From NCBI GenBank assembly GCA_013397845.1, contig VZTG01001880.1:1486501-1550500 (forward strand): 64,000 nucleotides of DNA, in the 5' to 3' direction. Shown here in pieces: positions 46,000 through 60,039 of the stretch (positions within the stretch are counted from its first letter, which is position 1; each line of letters starts with the position of its first letter). A program made the position numbers and the translations under genes. The DNA comes from Melanocharis versteri (Eukaryota > Chordata > Aves > Passeriformes > Melanocharitidae). The notes under the pieces are model-generated. The model was not told where the DNA came from and ran no database searches. It saw only the letters and a program-made list of their open reading frames with translations.

Positions 46000-48200
46000 G
46001 ACTTGAGTTTTGGAATGGACAACCAAAATAAGATATTTTTTATTATACATACCAAGTTCAAATAGTGAAACCTGGGAATACTAGAGGAGAAAAATTACCC
46101 AAAATGGAGAGGAGGACGAAGGAACTGTCCAAAAGACAGATTAATGGAGGGATTTTCTGAAACTCAGTACCTCTCTCCTGATCCCCAGCATTCAGTCAGG
46201 TGAAATGACAGCACCTGGGGAATATACAGTAAAAGCTTTTGGTGTCTTACTTGTACTAAAAAAAGAAATGTAGAATTCAACCCACTTAACTTCAGATAAA
46301 GTTAAGATATTAGGTAAATACTGATTTCTAACTAGTCTGTAACTAATTAGTCACCATCCAGATTCCCTTTTCAACCAGCTGAGGAATAGGTATTTGGAAA
46401 CAGTTTGTCTGACTGAACATATATGTCTGCTTTGGGATGAGCCGCATCCTGGGAATTCTCATTTTTCTCATTGACTACAAAAGGAATTTAGTGTGATGAA
46501 CTTGTCAGGAGACATCTACACTGTAGATCTCTGCATTTGATCAGATAAATCCACCTACGGTGTACATAGTTGCATTGAAAGAGAGCTTGCTTCATTTCCA
46601 TTTGTCCCCAAGAATATGCTGAGCAAGTTCTTCTACTTCAACATGCTCACCATCTCACCATTAATGGGGTGGGAAAAGCTGAGAATCTTTGGGCATTTTA
46701 ATTTGCCTTTTTTTTTTTCTGCTGAAATACGAGGTGGAAGAACTAAGTTCTCATCAAATCATTTGGGACTGACCACGCGTCCTTTCTTTGAACTAGGCAG
46801 TCAAGAAGAGTCTCTTCTACAATAATGCAAAGTTTTATATATGACTACAAACTCTTCTGTGTGATACCTTTCTATTTTTATTGACATTTCTTCTTTCTTA
46901 TAACTAGGTAGCCTAATGTTTCAGCCATTTCATTAAGTTTTGAAGGGACAAATACTGACCATCATGTGGCAAAGATAGCTGAGAAAACAAAAAGGTGAAG
47001 TACTTTCCCTTGCCTGGAAAAAGAAGAGACTCTGAGGAAGAGATATTTACAGGAGTGAGAGAGATTTTAAATTATAGGCAGGAGTCACCTAGCTGGCTTT
47101 GAAGATCCTCAGAAGCTGATAAAATTCCAGCATTTTGACATTTTCTTGAAACAGGACAGTACATGCCTGTGATGTTTTTTGTCATGACCCATAAGATACT
47201 GTGGTGCAGATTATTACTTAAGATGATTGCAATATCTACGCAGCTTTGCCACTCATAGTCTTTAGTCAGGATGTACAATTGATAGAGCTCTCATTTGTGC
47301 AGTTTTCCATAGTAGTAACCTTCATACACACTTCGACAAAGTTTCTTTATTTTCCATATTACAGACATGTTCATACTATCAAAACAGGTTTTTGACATTT
47401 CTGTGTGTTAAGCTTATCACTAACTGCTTTATTCTTTTTATTATTTAGCTTTTTTATTGTCATATAATTAACTGGTAAGAAATTCTTTCCTCTGCACAAA
47501 CCAAAATAAAAAAGCTAGATAGGCAAATGGGTGAAGTACTTCTATATTTCATTCAATGTGTACATGAAAATGAGATCATCAAAGTGCTGCTGCAATCAAA
47601 GGGAGTTGTCACAGACTTCAATGCAGTCAAAATATCATCATTGGCAATATGTACAGACAACTGACCACACTTTAAAATGTGTACATGTAAAGGAGAGAAA
47701 CTGAATAATAGCTGGTCTATTTGCAGAGCTATATCAATATTTTCATTTCAAAGTAAGATAACTTTTTTTGTGTGCTTCTTCTAAAGCATTGTTACGAGTT
47801 TAAGAAAAAGATTTTCTCCAGAACATATCTGCTTAAGGTATGGCATCCAAGTCTAAACTCATGCACAATTGTAAAACTCAGGTTAGTTCACTGACATATC
47901 TTGGATGTTATCATCCATCATTTATTTCCTTCGAATAACAGTGTACACTGCTACTGTTAAGAATACATATGCTGATATTAAAATAACTAGAATATTATTA
48001 ATATTTATGTTTGTGGAAAAATTCAGTTTGTGTTTCAAGATATCTTGAGTCAAACTTCACAAATAAATATCTGTTTTACTCTATACACAGGATACCATAC
48101 TGAGAAACTATGTACATTTTTCTGAAATTCTCACAATCCCTCATCCAGTAATCATGTCTGAGGACAAAGAATAAAGTAAGAAAGTAAATTTTTTTCCATT
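46000..48200. other. Copy 2 5' flank, no recognised gene
   Basis: AT-rich sequence with no exon, RNA gene or known repeat that I can support. Only short chance open frames occur. Confidence 0.5.
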
Positions 48201-48207
48201 GGAAGTA

Positions 48208-48259
48208 CACACACACAGACACACACACACAGACACACACACACAGACACACACACACG
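48208..48259. repeat. (CA)n microsatellite, interrupted
   Basis: About 50 bp of CA repeats interrupted regularly by GA, giving units like ACACACACACAG. The apparent Cys-Val open frame on the minus strand is only the translated repeat. Confidence 0.95.
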
Positions 48260-51200
48260 CGTCACATGTTCAGGTCTTTTCTGTAGCAGGCAGCATGTAA
48301 AATCTACAAGGAAGAAGAGCCTCTTCTTTCAAGGAATCAGGAGAGCTCTCAATTTAAGGCTGCACAAGTACTATAGTAAAACTGACATGCTAACTTCCAC
48401 TGTTACTCTTTCATGTCAGTAGTTGTGCCTATTTTTTAACTATATCACTTTGTCATGCTCACTGTATTTGTTTATTACTGAAGACAGCAAGGGCTGAAAA
48501 TCACCACTCAAGAATGTGTAACACCAATGAAAATATCTCCCTTCTCCACAAGTTGTTTTCATTTCCTGAGGGAAAAAGCAAAAATAGGCGTAAAATGCAT
48601 ACCTTCCATATACCTTCTAAATGTTCTACCTCCAATTTACAAGATATTTTACTGTGGTTGCAATTAATGAGCATTCTATAAGAAAAGGGGAAGGCAGCTT
48701 TTTGTCCTTAGGCAGCAAAAAGACATACAGTGTAAGTATAGACATATGATCTGAATTCATACTTTACTTTGGGCAGAAGATAGTACTGAAACTTTTTTTG
48801 CTACTGCATTTGTCTTGGTCTTTGGATCAGCCAGAAGGATGGAAGTTAAAGTAGGCTTTGCTTTTAAAAGCACTGAAACGGAATTTTTGCTGATCCAATC
48901 CACCTCTTGATCTTTCTACATATCTGCATAAATTTTCCTTAAAAAAGGGTTGTTCTGTGGATGCATGGAATAGTGCTGCTTATGAATTTTTATTTGGAAA
49001 AAAGGCATTTACAGGACAAGTTCCAGAATTATAAAGATCCTAGCAACCACAATGCTGCATGTGGGCAGGAGGTATTTGGTTTCTAACTGAGTTAATTACC
49101 AACTCCTTTGCTATTTCCTAGCCCATTCCACTGAGCTAAATTTATACGGAAACTTGACTCTAGTCCCTTCTCTTTTCCTTTCGCTTCTTTCTCCCTTGTT
49201 GAAATGATTAAAAGGACCAGAAAGGAAAAAGAGAAGTGACTCAAGATTGAAATGTCAGTGCTGATGGAGAGGAGAGCTGTGCAATGGAGAATTTAAACAT
49301 GATACCCAGAGACAGATTTTCACCTGTTTCTGTTTGCAAAGTCACAGAAACATTGCAGAGCACTGTAGCTGTTATTTCCAGTGCTGGATCACTCCCATGA
49401 TACCAGTGGCGTCTTGCTAATTTAAACTGGCCTGCAATGATAAACGGAGTAACAACAAGGAAGGTATGAGTAAAGGTAAGAAAATCCAAGGTCTTTTTCT
49501 TATCTTATCTCAGCTTGTGAGATGGATAACTAAATCACTGTCACTTTCCTTCTCTTCCTAGGAAAGTAACTGGTTATTGAAGTAAGAACAGCTGACAATA
49601 GCTTTGCTTTGAATATATCCTATTCTTGAGGGTGCAAAGGTTTGACCCTGGCAAGGCCATTGAAGGATTCCTGCATCATTACAACCAGGTGAAAAAAGAG
49701 GTGCAGATATGAAATAAAAAGCAGAAGACTAAGCAATTAAGTAGGCAGTGACAGAGACATTGACAATAAAAGGACATTAAGAGACAAAGCTATGAAAATG
49801 CTATGAAATGCATTAAATAGCAGGACAAAAATCAAGGTTTCACATCCACTTGATCTAGAAGACCTCAGTATCCAGTAATTATGAAAGCCTTAACATTTTA
49901 TTCAATGCGCAAACATATTTTAGAGAAAAAACCCTGTAGACACAGCATGTACACCATGTGTACACACTGACGTGCACACTCACATACCATGTACACACAC
50001 TGCTCTCTGTCTGCCAGTATGACCTGGGGTCTCACTCCAGTTGCTGCACTTAAACCTCCATACACATGTGCACACAGACTAGAATGTCACCCAGGAAAGC
50101 AGAAATGGAGTTTTGTGAGGTGAGGGATAGAGTCAGAAGGGTAAAAGTGAGAAAACTTGTGGGCTGAGACAAAGACAGTTTAACAGGTAAAGTTACACAT
50201 GCAAACAAAGCAAAACAAGGAATTTATTCACCACTCCCCACGGGCAGGCAGGTGTGCAGCCATCTCTAGGAAAGCAGGGCTCTGTCACATGTAACAATCC
50301 CTTGGGAAGACAAACACCATCACTCTGAATGTTGCTCTTGCTCCTTCTTCCCCCTTAAGCTTTAGATGCTGGGTGTGACACCATATGATATGGGATATCC
50401 CTTGGGTCAGCTAGGGTCAGCTCTTCTGGCTGTGTCCCTTCCCAGCTCCTTGTGCACACCCAGCCCACTCACTGGTGGGGTGGGGTGAGAGGCAGAAAAG
50501 GCCTCGGCTCTGTGTAAGCAGTGCGCAGCAAGAACCAAAACATCCCTGTGTTATCAGCACTGTTTCCAGCACAAATCCAAACCACAGCCCCTTACCAGGT
50601 ACTGTGGAGAAAATCAACTCTATCCCAGTCAAAACCAGCACAGGAGGAAAGCAAATGTAGGGAACATTACAAAGGAAACCATGTTTTTTATTAGACAAGT
50701 AAATGGAAAATTAGACACACGGCTTCCAATTAAAATGTATTTTATTAGGGTAGGAAAAATAATTTCAGTAGCCAGCTTTTCATACATTCTCAGGCTGACG
50801 TGATACGGACCCAGCATCGAGTCATGGTCTCCATGAAGTGCAGGTACCTGCACAGCTTCCTTCCACCATGCACACGTAGGCAAAGCTATTTCCTTTGCTA
50901 CTCTGCATTTTTTTCCTCTGATATCTGATGTTTCACAGCTCTCCACTGATAAATATATTGCAATGACAGTGAAAAAGGAGTAGGATAGCAGTCATGGGGA
51001 GTGGTGTAACAGACAGTAGGCACAGTGTTGTTCACAGAATCGCAGTGTTCACTTGTTTTCCAAAGTGAATGAGCTTGGTGACCTTTAAATCTGTTTCTGC
51101 TGCTTCTGCAGTTTGTTTTTTATCCACTGCCACTCCACCCAAGCCACTGGACCCTGTTATATGTTCGGCACATCACAATTCTGGATCAGACCATTATATA

Positions 51201-54200
51201 TGCAGTAAGTAGAAAAGCTTTTTTTAAACTCCTGTGGTTTTCTTTCTTTAGGTTCCAGTCTTGCCTGAGGATTTTGATTGCTTTGGTAGCTCTTTTTTTC
51301 TTTTGTAGTACAAGATGTCACATCTGAAAGAACTGTTTATTATTAATCATGACTATCATCCTGATTAGTATTGCTATGAGTTCTCCTGGCAGTGATTGGG
51401 ACCCAGGGCTTGGTGCCATACAGCCCAGCATGGCAGGAGAAAGGGCCTTGGAGGTGAAATGGAGTGGAAAGGGTGAAAAAATCTTGACCAAGTTTAGGGA
51501 ACAAGAGAGTGGCAAGGCCAAAACCCTTGATCACTTACACTCTCTGCAGAGCTCTGTGCATCTTCCTTACGTAGCACCTGTCACAATGCCATACCTCCTA
51601 CCTTTCCATCTCTGCTGGAAGCGTGCAGAGGAGGAGCAGGGGGCTGCTGGACTCTGCAGGTGCCCCTGGTCCAGACACCCCTGTGGGATGGCACCCTGAG
51701 TCCTGCAAGCCTAATCCCAGCACCAGGTGACCCACTTTGCATAAAGCAGTGTTCATTGCACTCCCTGGGAGTAAAGCAAGGGTGACAACACGTGCTTATC
51801 TGCTTCCTTGATTTGTGATTAGTGAGGTTTTGCTTGTTCACAGCTTTAGAAATGAAAAGTATTGTCTGTCTGCTGAGAGTTCTGGTTACAGGAGTTACTG
51901 GTGAGCCTTGAGGCATTTTCCTACTGAATGTGTAGAGCAGCTGGTATTTTAAGTATCTAGCCTTTATGATTGTGTCCAGATCACTGTAGAACTGAGTTTA
52001 ACTTAAAAAGAAAAGAACCTCTGTATTTTCAGTAGAAAGTGGGTTCTCCTTTTCTGGTCATAAAATGTTACTTTGTACTTCATGCTTTCCTGATCTGTGA
52101 AGCCCAAAGGTGTAGTATATTGCCAGAGGTGCTTTAGGTCAGGCTGAGAGCTATGTCTTAGGGAAAGTAAAAAATAATTTTGTTTCTCTGTAAACTTCGT
52201 TTCTCTCCCTGGTGTTTGGGATGTGTATTTGTTATCCTATGGATGAGAACAAGCAATCAGACTGGGTCATTTGAAGATGTCAGTGTCCGCTGGATCCTAG
52301 AAAAAAATGAATGAAGTGCCTACATGCTATTACTGTACAATATTATAGCTACTTACATTAAGCTTATCTCAGTGTAGTAAGAACTGAAATAATTTCTGTA
52401 TTTAGAGAGGATTTTGCTGGCAAATAAAACCAAGATGATGGTCTGCTGCAGCTTTTTTTATACATCCAATGTATGCAAATTCAAAATTTTCAGAGGTGTA
52501 GGAGGGCAAACATAAAAAACCCATTCTATATCCAAAAAAATACTCAAAATATATTTTGAACCTGTAAAACTACTTTGATTAATTAGTAAAATATTCCTTT
52601 TCCAAGTACATGGAAAATTCAGATAATCTGGAATTTATAGTGCCAAACAGGATGGCTTAACCTTCACAATACAGACAGCTTTGGCGCTTTACGATATTAT
52701 TGCCAGCGTTGGACCATTTGCTTCCAGCCGTCTGCTCTGAGGGGTCGTCCTCCTAAAAGAACACGCCATCTGAGCCCTACATGCCAGCCTCTGGGCGAAG
52801 CTGCTTGGCTGATTTTAAAAGCCCCCATGTGCTGTGGCTGAGCCCAAGCTGCCTGCCGTGCACTCAGGCAAGCAGCCTGCGAGTGACGCTCGGATGGGTT
52901 GGCAGCAGCCACCCGCAGCAATCGCTACGCTGCAAGGGACGGCTACGAAATGGTAACTTTTCAAGCCATTACAGCTGTTTCCAAACAAAACCCGATTTGG
53001 ATCGCGGCCAGATAAAATGTTTCAGCTGCCCCTGAGACCAGATCACACCTCAGACTATTCACACAATTAACCCATCCCTCCGCATTCTGCCATTAATGGG
53101 CTGGTTTGTTTTCTTGTTCATTCAACGTAATGGAACAGGAGAGCTGGGAAGGAAAATCACTGGACGGTGAGGCAGCAGCAAACAGCTGGGATGATAATCT
53201 TTTCATCCAGCTCATCGTAAGAGTTCACCTGACTCGCCTTTACAGAGCAGACTGCTGTGACTAAGGCAGCAGAAAAGAGTGAGTGGGTGACTTGCAGCGG
53301 CAGCAGATGTGCCTGCAGTGCATCCATGCAGTCAGGCCCTGGCTGTGTGACTGCCAGGCTGGTAGGGGTGAGGCCATCCTCTGATGGCCAGAGGTGTGAC
53401 TGCTTCCCACATGTCTGCTTGCCCTCTCACAGGCCGGTGTGAGCTCCCACACCTCTCTCTGCGTGTCTGCAGTGGATCAGTGAGTGCTCTGCCCACACAA
53501 AGCCTGTGGGCTCAGGCCCCATGGATGGCTTAACTGGGCAGAGTCGGTGCCAGTGCTGCTCCGTAGCAGACAGCAGGGTGGTGTGTGCCAAGAGGAAAGG
53601 GAGGTGAAGTCTCCCTGTCCCCAAAGACAACTCCACAGCTCCCACCAGTACCGAGGAATTCCCCACAGCAGTTGTTCCTCTCAGCTGGTCATTGATAATA
53701 ACTCTGGTCAGAAGGGCAGATATTGCCAGAGACGAGCTCCATCACGGGTCACCTCTGAGTCACCTCAGTGAGTCACCTCTGTCTGGCCTTGCTGCTGGCT
53801 ATGGAGCCCCCAGCTGCAGCCCAGCGTGGGAAGGCACAGTCTCCTTTCTGTGAATCGTCTTTTCTTCCAGTGTCCTGCTGGTCCCTTGGCTCCTGCCCCA
53901 GCTTGGCTCATCCGGGCTTGTCTCTCTCTCTCTGGGTGCCCCAGCTGGCTCCCTCTGCCCATAAAAAAGTCAGGTAGCAAATCATTCCTTGGAGAGTGAT
54001 AAGCACACATACAGCAAGCCTGGTTTTTACTTGGTTTGTGATAGGGTTGGAGGAAAGTGACTTGGGCTCACCATGTGATGCATTTAGATGGACATAGAAA
54101 AAGGTGCAACTTCTCCTGGCTTGAGTGCAGAACTGCAGCTCCTGGAGCCTGACAGGCTGCTCTCACCAGGAAGTTCGGTGAGTGAGCTGAACCAATGGGC

Positions 54201-54750
54201 CCATCCATCCGTTTCACTGATGAGTAAGAAAAGCCTTGTACCAGCCTGAGTTGCTGGAGCCAGTTCTGCTTCAGGCTGTTCCTCCACCACGGATAAGCAG
54301 TAAAGAAAAGAGAGACAGGGAACTGAGAGGCGCAACACAGACAGTAAAAGCAAAAAGTTTACAAACACGTTTGCAAACGCTTCACAAATATCGAGAATGG
54401 CAGAGAAGGCTTCTACGCTTTCAGCCAGTTTCACTGGGTCACATGGGGTTAGTACAGATGAAAAAAAAAGAGTCACACAATTTTGATGAGAGCCTCCTCC
54501 CGTCATTCTAATAGCTACTTAGTTTTACATGGAGAGGAGTCTCTAGGACACAAGAAGGGCATTACAAACAAATGAATTTTTTAAACAGAAATAAAATTAT
54601 CTCGTGCACATGCTGAAATGGAGTAAGAAGTTCTGCCTCTATATATAATGCAAACTTTCTTTTGTTCTAATTGCCTGTCTATCCAGAAGAAGTCCTTCTA
54701 GTTTTAGGGCCTTTTAAATCCCCTTCTTTTCAAGGAACAAGCTGGCATTC
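48260..54750. other. Non-coding copy 2 flank
   Basis: No gene is recognised. The 52.7-54.5 kb part is more GC-rich and carries open frames of up to 140 codons on the minus strand (54,084-54,506) without any recognisable domain. An open frame at 49,241-49,489 minus contains ALEITATVLCNVSVTLQT but matches nothing I know. Confidence 0.45.
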
Positions 54751-54754
54751 AGCG

Positions 54755-54985
54755 TCATAGGAAAGAATCCAAGTTCAGAGGCGTCTGTGTAGAGAAAAAA
54801 ACTGTGAACACAGTTTCTCTCAAAGGAGAAATTGAGTGTTCAGGGCTCATGGTTAACTGTCATGCTTGTCCCTACAGATGCACAAATGTAACACTAGTAA
54901 AGACCTTCTACATATTTTTTTCCATGCTTCACTGTGTTCTTTTCACTGTGTTCATTGTGACTTTTTCTGCAGGGTACAGGGTTGG
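54755..54985. repeat. Duplicated flank block A, copy 2 side
   Basis: Counterpart of 28,225-28,425, in the same orientation. It lies about 11 kb upstream of the copy 2 start position, against 4.4 kb in copy 1. The difference is partly due to the CR1 at 45.2 kb and other insertions. Confidence 0.75.
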
Positions 54986-55264
54986 AAGATGGACTGACAA
55001 ACAGATTGTGTGTTAGTATAATCACATTTTTTAAATCCTCTGGATGAATATGTGAGTTTTGCATTTCACTCTAAAGCATTTCATTAAGCAACTGGGTAGC
55101 ATAATAGGCATTACCATTAATAAAATGGTTTTTGTCTTTATTTAACATGACAGAACTATAGAATGCGCAAATATCAAAACAAAGTACAACCAAGTATTTT
55201 GCAATTCTTTACATCTAGTTTGCAGTTTCTACATAGCTCAAAACATATATATGTGTGTATGTAA

Positions 55265-55265
55265 A

Positions 55266-55303
<38 letters not shown>

Positions 55304-55311
55304 GATATATA
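55265..55311. repeat. (CTAT)n microsatellite
   Basis: About eleven ATCT/CTAT units followed by an AGATATATAGATATATAT run. It lies inside the duplicated flank, between blocks A and B, and is absent at the matching place near 28.5 kb. Confidence 0.95.
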
Positions 55312-55319
55312 GATATATA

Positions 55320-58300
55320 TTTATCTCAGCATCAGGATGAAGGAACTCAACTGAAAAAAATTTTACTTATATTTTTTAGGTAGTCTTGAAAGTGTGGGAC
55401 ATCACATGTGGTTACCCAGATAGCTGGTGTAAATGTTGAGTTGAAGTGCAGGATTTCAATTCTAAAGAGATAGAACCCATAGAAGGACAGAAAACCCCTT
55501 TTATTTCTTGGAGGGCTTAGGCCTGTTTGCTTTTCAGTGTCTTGTTGATGAGACAGCTTGCTGACTTTGAGAGAAGGGAGGAAGGCGGGAAAGAAGTGCA
55601 GCTTCTCACACAGGATCACACAGGATCTTTGGAGGAGCTGATGCAGAAGGACCTGCTCTAGCAGGTCACGTTGAATAGTTATTGCATAGTTCACTCTGCA
55701 GATTTTTTCATTTTACACATAACTGTAGTTTCTAACACTAACAAGATAAATCAGTGTGTCTTAACCTCTCACTGATACACTAATGGTGTAATATGGAGTG
55801 ATTCTAAGATCCTTTCTCTCACATAAACCAGAAGAACAGTAGCTGATTCCTGAAGGACCCTAGAGAGACAAAAATCAGGCATGTTTCCATGTCCTTCCTG
55901 TGTATACTTAATGAAAAGGTAAGTTAAGGTCTATTGAATAATGTGCAAGAATCTGCCATGCAGGAGCTATTAAAACATCACAACACAGCCAGCTACATTT
56001 GGCAAATACAGTTATCCAAACCACCTTGGGCATAGTTTTAAATCTGTTCATCTTTAGATTCATTACCAGAGTTGCACATGCCAGTGCATTTTACAAACAC
56101 ATCCCATTAAAGTAAAGGTAACATTCATATGGGTATGTACAGATAAGAAATGTACAGATAGCAATAAATAGCAAATAACACAACGTATGAGTTTTGCATC
56201 ACAGAAACAGGATGATGCAAGTTTTAGAAAGGAAGCACACACAGGAATTCTAGGCAGAATAAGTTACTTAAAATGAAAATGAGACACGGAGAAATTTCCA
56301 TTATAGTATCTCCAAGGCAACAGCATGGGCACAGGCTTGTTTACAGGCCAGAGTATTGCAATGTTGCTCAGTTTTGTCTTGGAGAAAGAGAGTTTCCCAA
56401 AAGGACTCCCTGTTCTGATTAAAGCACTGTAAATCCTCTTTTTCTAGAATTTTTTGTTTGTGTGTTAGAGGGGTTTTTTTGCATTGATCAGTACGATGAA
56501 GGACCTACCTGTGGTCTGTCCTGCTCTCCCGGGCACTCAGGGAAGAGCCGGTGCCCTGCGGAGGCGCAGCTGGGAGTGGCTGGCACTTGCACAAGCCGTA
56601 CTCAGGTGAGAGAGGCTGGGTGCTACTCTGAGGAAGTGCTGGCCAGGTTCTGGTTCTGGGCATTAAAGCACACATATCTGGGATTTGTACAGGAGGAATT
56701 TTAAGGAGTTTTTATAGTGTAGAGGCTGACAAAACAGAAACGGAGGGGCACATTTTTAACGTAATAGTCTTAATTTACATCTAAAGTACATAAATGTGTC
56801 AGGAGGCACATATGGATGATAAGAAAACTTACCCGTATCACTCCAGATGCCAGCTTTAAAACTCTGTATACTGGAATGAGGATTTCTTCCAGATAGAAGC
56901 CTGACCAAATTGCTTCATTTGCTTATTATAGCTTTGGGCTACGATAGCCCAAAAGGAACTAGGTGAGACTAGGAATTGGCCAAAATTGTTATTTATTTAA
57001 CACTTACAGTATAGCAAGTGGAAAACTTCAGTCAGATTATCCAGCATTGTTAGTGAAAAAAAAAAAAAAGTAAATGGTGGTTTCTGTCCCAAAGAATGGA
57101 CTGTCTAAAAGATAAGACATATGTGACTGGATAAAATCAACAAATAAATAAGACCTGGGCAGAAAAGAGAAGAAAAGACAGGTAATTGGGTAAGGCTTGT
57201 CTGGTCTGTGTTCAATCGGGAACACCTTCTACAGTTTCCCAAATACATGGCTTCTGAGATCACAGGTTTTTTTCCACTTCAAAAAGAAATAAAGTTTTTC
57301 CTGGTGATCTTGTCCTTTCAGAAGTGCAATCAGTTTGAATACTGTTGCTTTATGCACCACACTTAAAGGATAAGTGATAGAAGAAGAGGAGGAGTGTCTC
57401 AGAGTAGCTCCTGTCAGTCTCTGCTGCTGCTGAGAGGCAACAGAAGAGAACTTCAGATCCAAGTGGCAATGTTGCATATTGATTTTTGCGGACATGCCCT
57501 GCTAACTGCCAAGGTCTGTGTTTCTTTTTTTAGCAGCTTAGATGGCTTTTACCAAGCATAAATATAGACTGCACAAATAGTGAGAAGCTATTTTTGAATA
57601 TTTTGGTCACTGCTAAATACAGAATTGCTAATCCAGGCATTCAGAAGTCATGATTCAGGTCCCCAAAATGACAAGGCTGGCCTAAGTATATGTAAATCCT
57701 TTTTTGTTTTCACTATGCTTTGCTTACTGAAACTTCAGAATATTTCTGGATCATGTCTTCAATAACTATTCTTCAAAACTGAATACAATAATTTAATCTG
57801 AGTTTGTATTTACCTCTAATTCACATGGTTCCCGGAGCTGTGACTTAAAAATAATTATTCCTGACACTCTGAGGCAAGAGAATTTCTTCACTTATCTGCC
57901 TAAGTGTCTGTTATAACAGCAGCGGAAATCTCTTTAATCAAAAAATGGAAATGTCAACAGTGAGCAGGCAGAGCAGCAGAGGACCAAGGCACCATTCATC
58001 TCCCACCTTCCTTTGCCTTCACAAATTTGACGTGAGGGGAGCACAGTGCCTCCCCCGTGCAGGGCTGACAGTCAGCCCACGGCAGAACAGCAGCAACCTT
58101 CTGAGTGAGGCACTTGCTCATAGAGCACAAACACATCGTGAATGCCACGCAGCACACAAGTATCGTGGCACAAATGTCAAACACTCTGAGCCATTCTTAC
58201 AACAGGCATCAGCATGAACTTGTTTGATGAATGTTTTGCACAAGTAATTCCAATTTGTGACGCATTTGGGAGAGTTTTTTTTTTGTTTTGCAATTTTAAA

Positions 58301-58320
58301 AGCAGCTCATAAGCAGAACA
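55320..58320. other. Copy 2 flank between blocks A and B
   Basis: No gene seen. The matching interval on the copy 1 side is only ~0.5 kb, so about 2.8 kb was inserted here or lost there; I cannot identify the inserted material. Confidence 0.45.
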
Positions 58321-58327
58321 CGGGTCT

Positions 58328-58450
58328 AACTTTGTCCAGCGAAATGAAAACAATATATTGCTTGTTCAGTTGTAACCTTAAGCCCAATATGTTGTAGTAC
58401 ATACTCAGCTTCTACTCCCCAGCAAATTTTAAACTTGGCCAATGCTGCTA
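58328..58450. repeat. Duplicated flank block B, copy 2 side
   Basis: Counterpart of 28,960-29,075, in the same orientation. Confidence 0.8.
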
Positions 58451-59604
58451 CTGCCTGAGACTTCCTGCAAGAATGGTTTATTGTCTTCCTTCCCTTGAAA
58501 CGACCCATTTTTAAGCAAGCAGTGTCACAAGAGCTGGTGACTCTCTCATGTATAAGAGCCCTTGCAAATATATTTTTATGGACAAAGTACCCTTCATTCA
58601 CTATTGTATTTTTCCTGGAAACACCTCAAAACCAAAATCATACGTGGGGACTATATTGGCCTTTTCAACATTGCAGATTGGCAAATTTCTCTTCAATAAA
58701 ATACTTCCAGCATCCTTTTCTACTGCAAACTTGTCTTCGCTGAAAATTAACAAATTTGTCCTAGCACCATAATATCTATTATTGGTTCAGTAGTCACTTA
58801 TTGAATACCTGTTCTAATTTCTGCTTGCTCTTGTGAACTCCATGTTTTGCTTTAGAGGAGCATCCTTTTGCCTAAAGAAATCAACTAAATGCCTTTCTGT
58901 AAAAATAATGCCAGGTTATTTTTGTCTGCAGCTCTCAATGATGGCTGCGTGTCTCTTTAACCCTCCCTGCTGCTTAAAAGCTTCAGAGTTTGCTTGATAC
59001 CTTTGAGGAAACAAATAGTCTGACAGGGAAGGGCAAGGGCAGGGCTTGCATCACCCTGGCCCGTTCCTGCTTGTTGAGCCAGCTCGACAGCCCAAGTCAG
59101 AGGTTACACCTTCCCTAAACAGGTGTAACTTGAATACTCCTCCAAGTGTACTAGACAGCCGGGACATAAGAACCAGAGTCCCTGAATAATTTCTTCTGGG
59201 CTTTCTTCTTGTGGCTGGGTGCTGATGTCCAACGAGAGGCAGAGCCCTTCTGCGTCACGCCGTGTGTGCCCTACCCTTGCAGATGCCACCCGGCTTGTGG
59301 CGTGGCTGTGACTCAGCCCGCAGCACCCCGAAAGTCAGCTCGGTACGGGCCACACACTCTGCACGACCCGCGGAGGCAGGGATGGAGCACTTGCGCAAAG
59401 CAAGGACGAGCAGAAGCTCTGCAGCGCAATTCCCCTCGGGCTCCTGGCAGGTCAGCACTCCACAGACCAGGAGCAAGGCAGCCTGCAGCAAACATGAGCT
59501 GGCCCAGGACAAGCCTGGCCTTCTGCTGCAACTTCACCCTCCTGCAAAACCACGGGGATTTCTTGCCCAGCCACTGCTGAATTTGCAGCTCTTTGATTTT
59601 GCCA

Positions 59605-60030
59605 ATGTTCTACTTAAGCTTTAGCCCTACCAAATACAAATTAAATGCATACCTACCTGCCCTTGCAAAGGTTTTCATGGATACTAAACACTGCATTTAC
59701 CTCTGTGCCTTTCCATTTTACGCAGAAAATGCAAAACAGACCAGCTTGGTTTAAAGACCTTTAACTAGACTGAAATTGTTAGTATTAATTATCTTACATG
59801 GATGGAGGCTAGGGGGTTGGAAAAATTTCTAACCTAGCACTTTAAGAAAATATGAACTTTTAACATCAAGGGTTGCTAGTGGCACTAAAAAGTACATGCA
59901 TGCTTTTGTTTATAGCCAAAGAATCTGGGTGCCGCTCTGGTAATATATTTGGCTGATGGGAAGCGTGCAGCTGGACAAGCATTCAGCAGCTAAACCGTGC
60001 AGCCTGTTCCTCAGAGAGTTCCTTGCCCTT
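59605..60030. repeat. Duplicated flank blocks C and D, copy 2 side
   Basis: Counterparts of 29,855-30,330. Shared strings include AATGCAAAACA, CATGCTTTTGTTTATAG against TATGCTTTTGTTCACAG, and CGTGCAGCTGGA against TGTGCAGCTGGA. This is the furthest upstream point where I can still see the duplication. Confidence 0.75.
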
Positions 60031-60039
60031 GGCAAAGTA

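Noticed and set aside
48076..48258. Cys-Val-rich open frame
   Set aside because: It is the translated (CA)n microsatellite.
54084..54506. 140-codon minus-strand open frame
   Set aside because: Low-complexity hydrophobic text with no family likeness; the opposite strand is also open.
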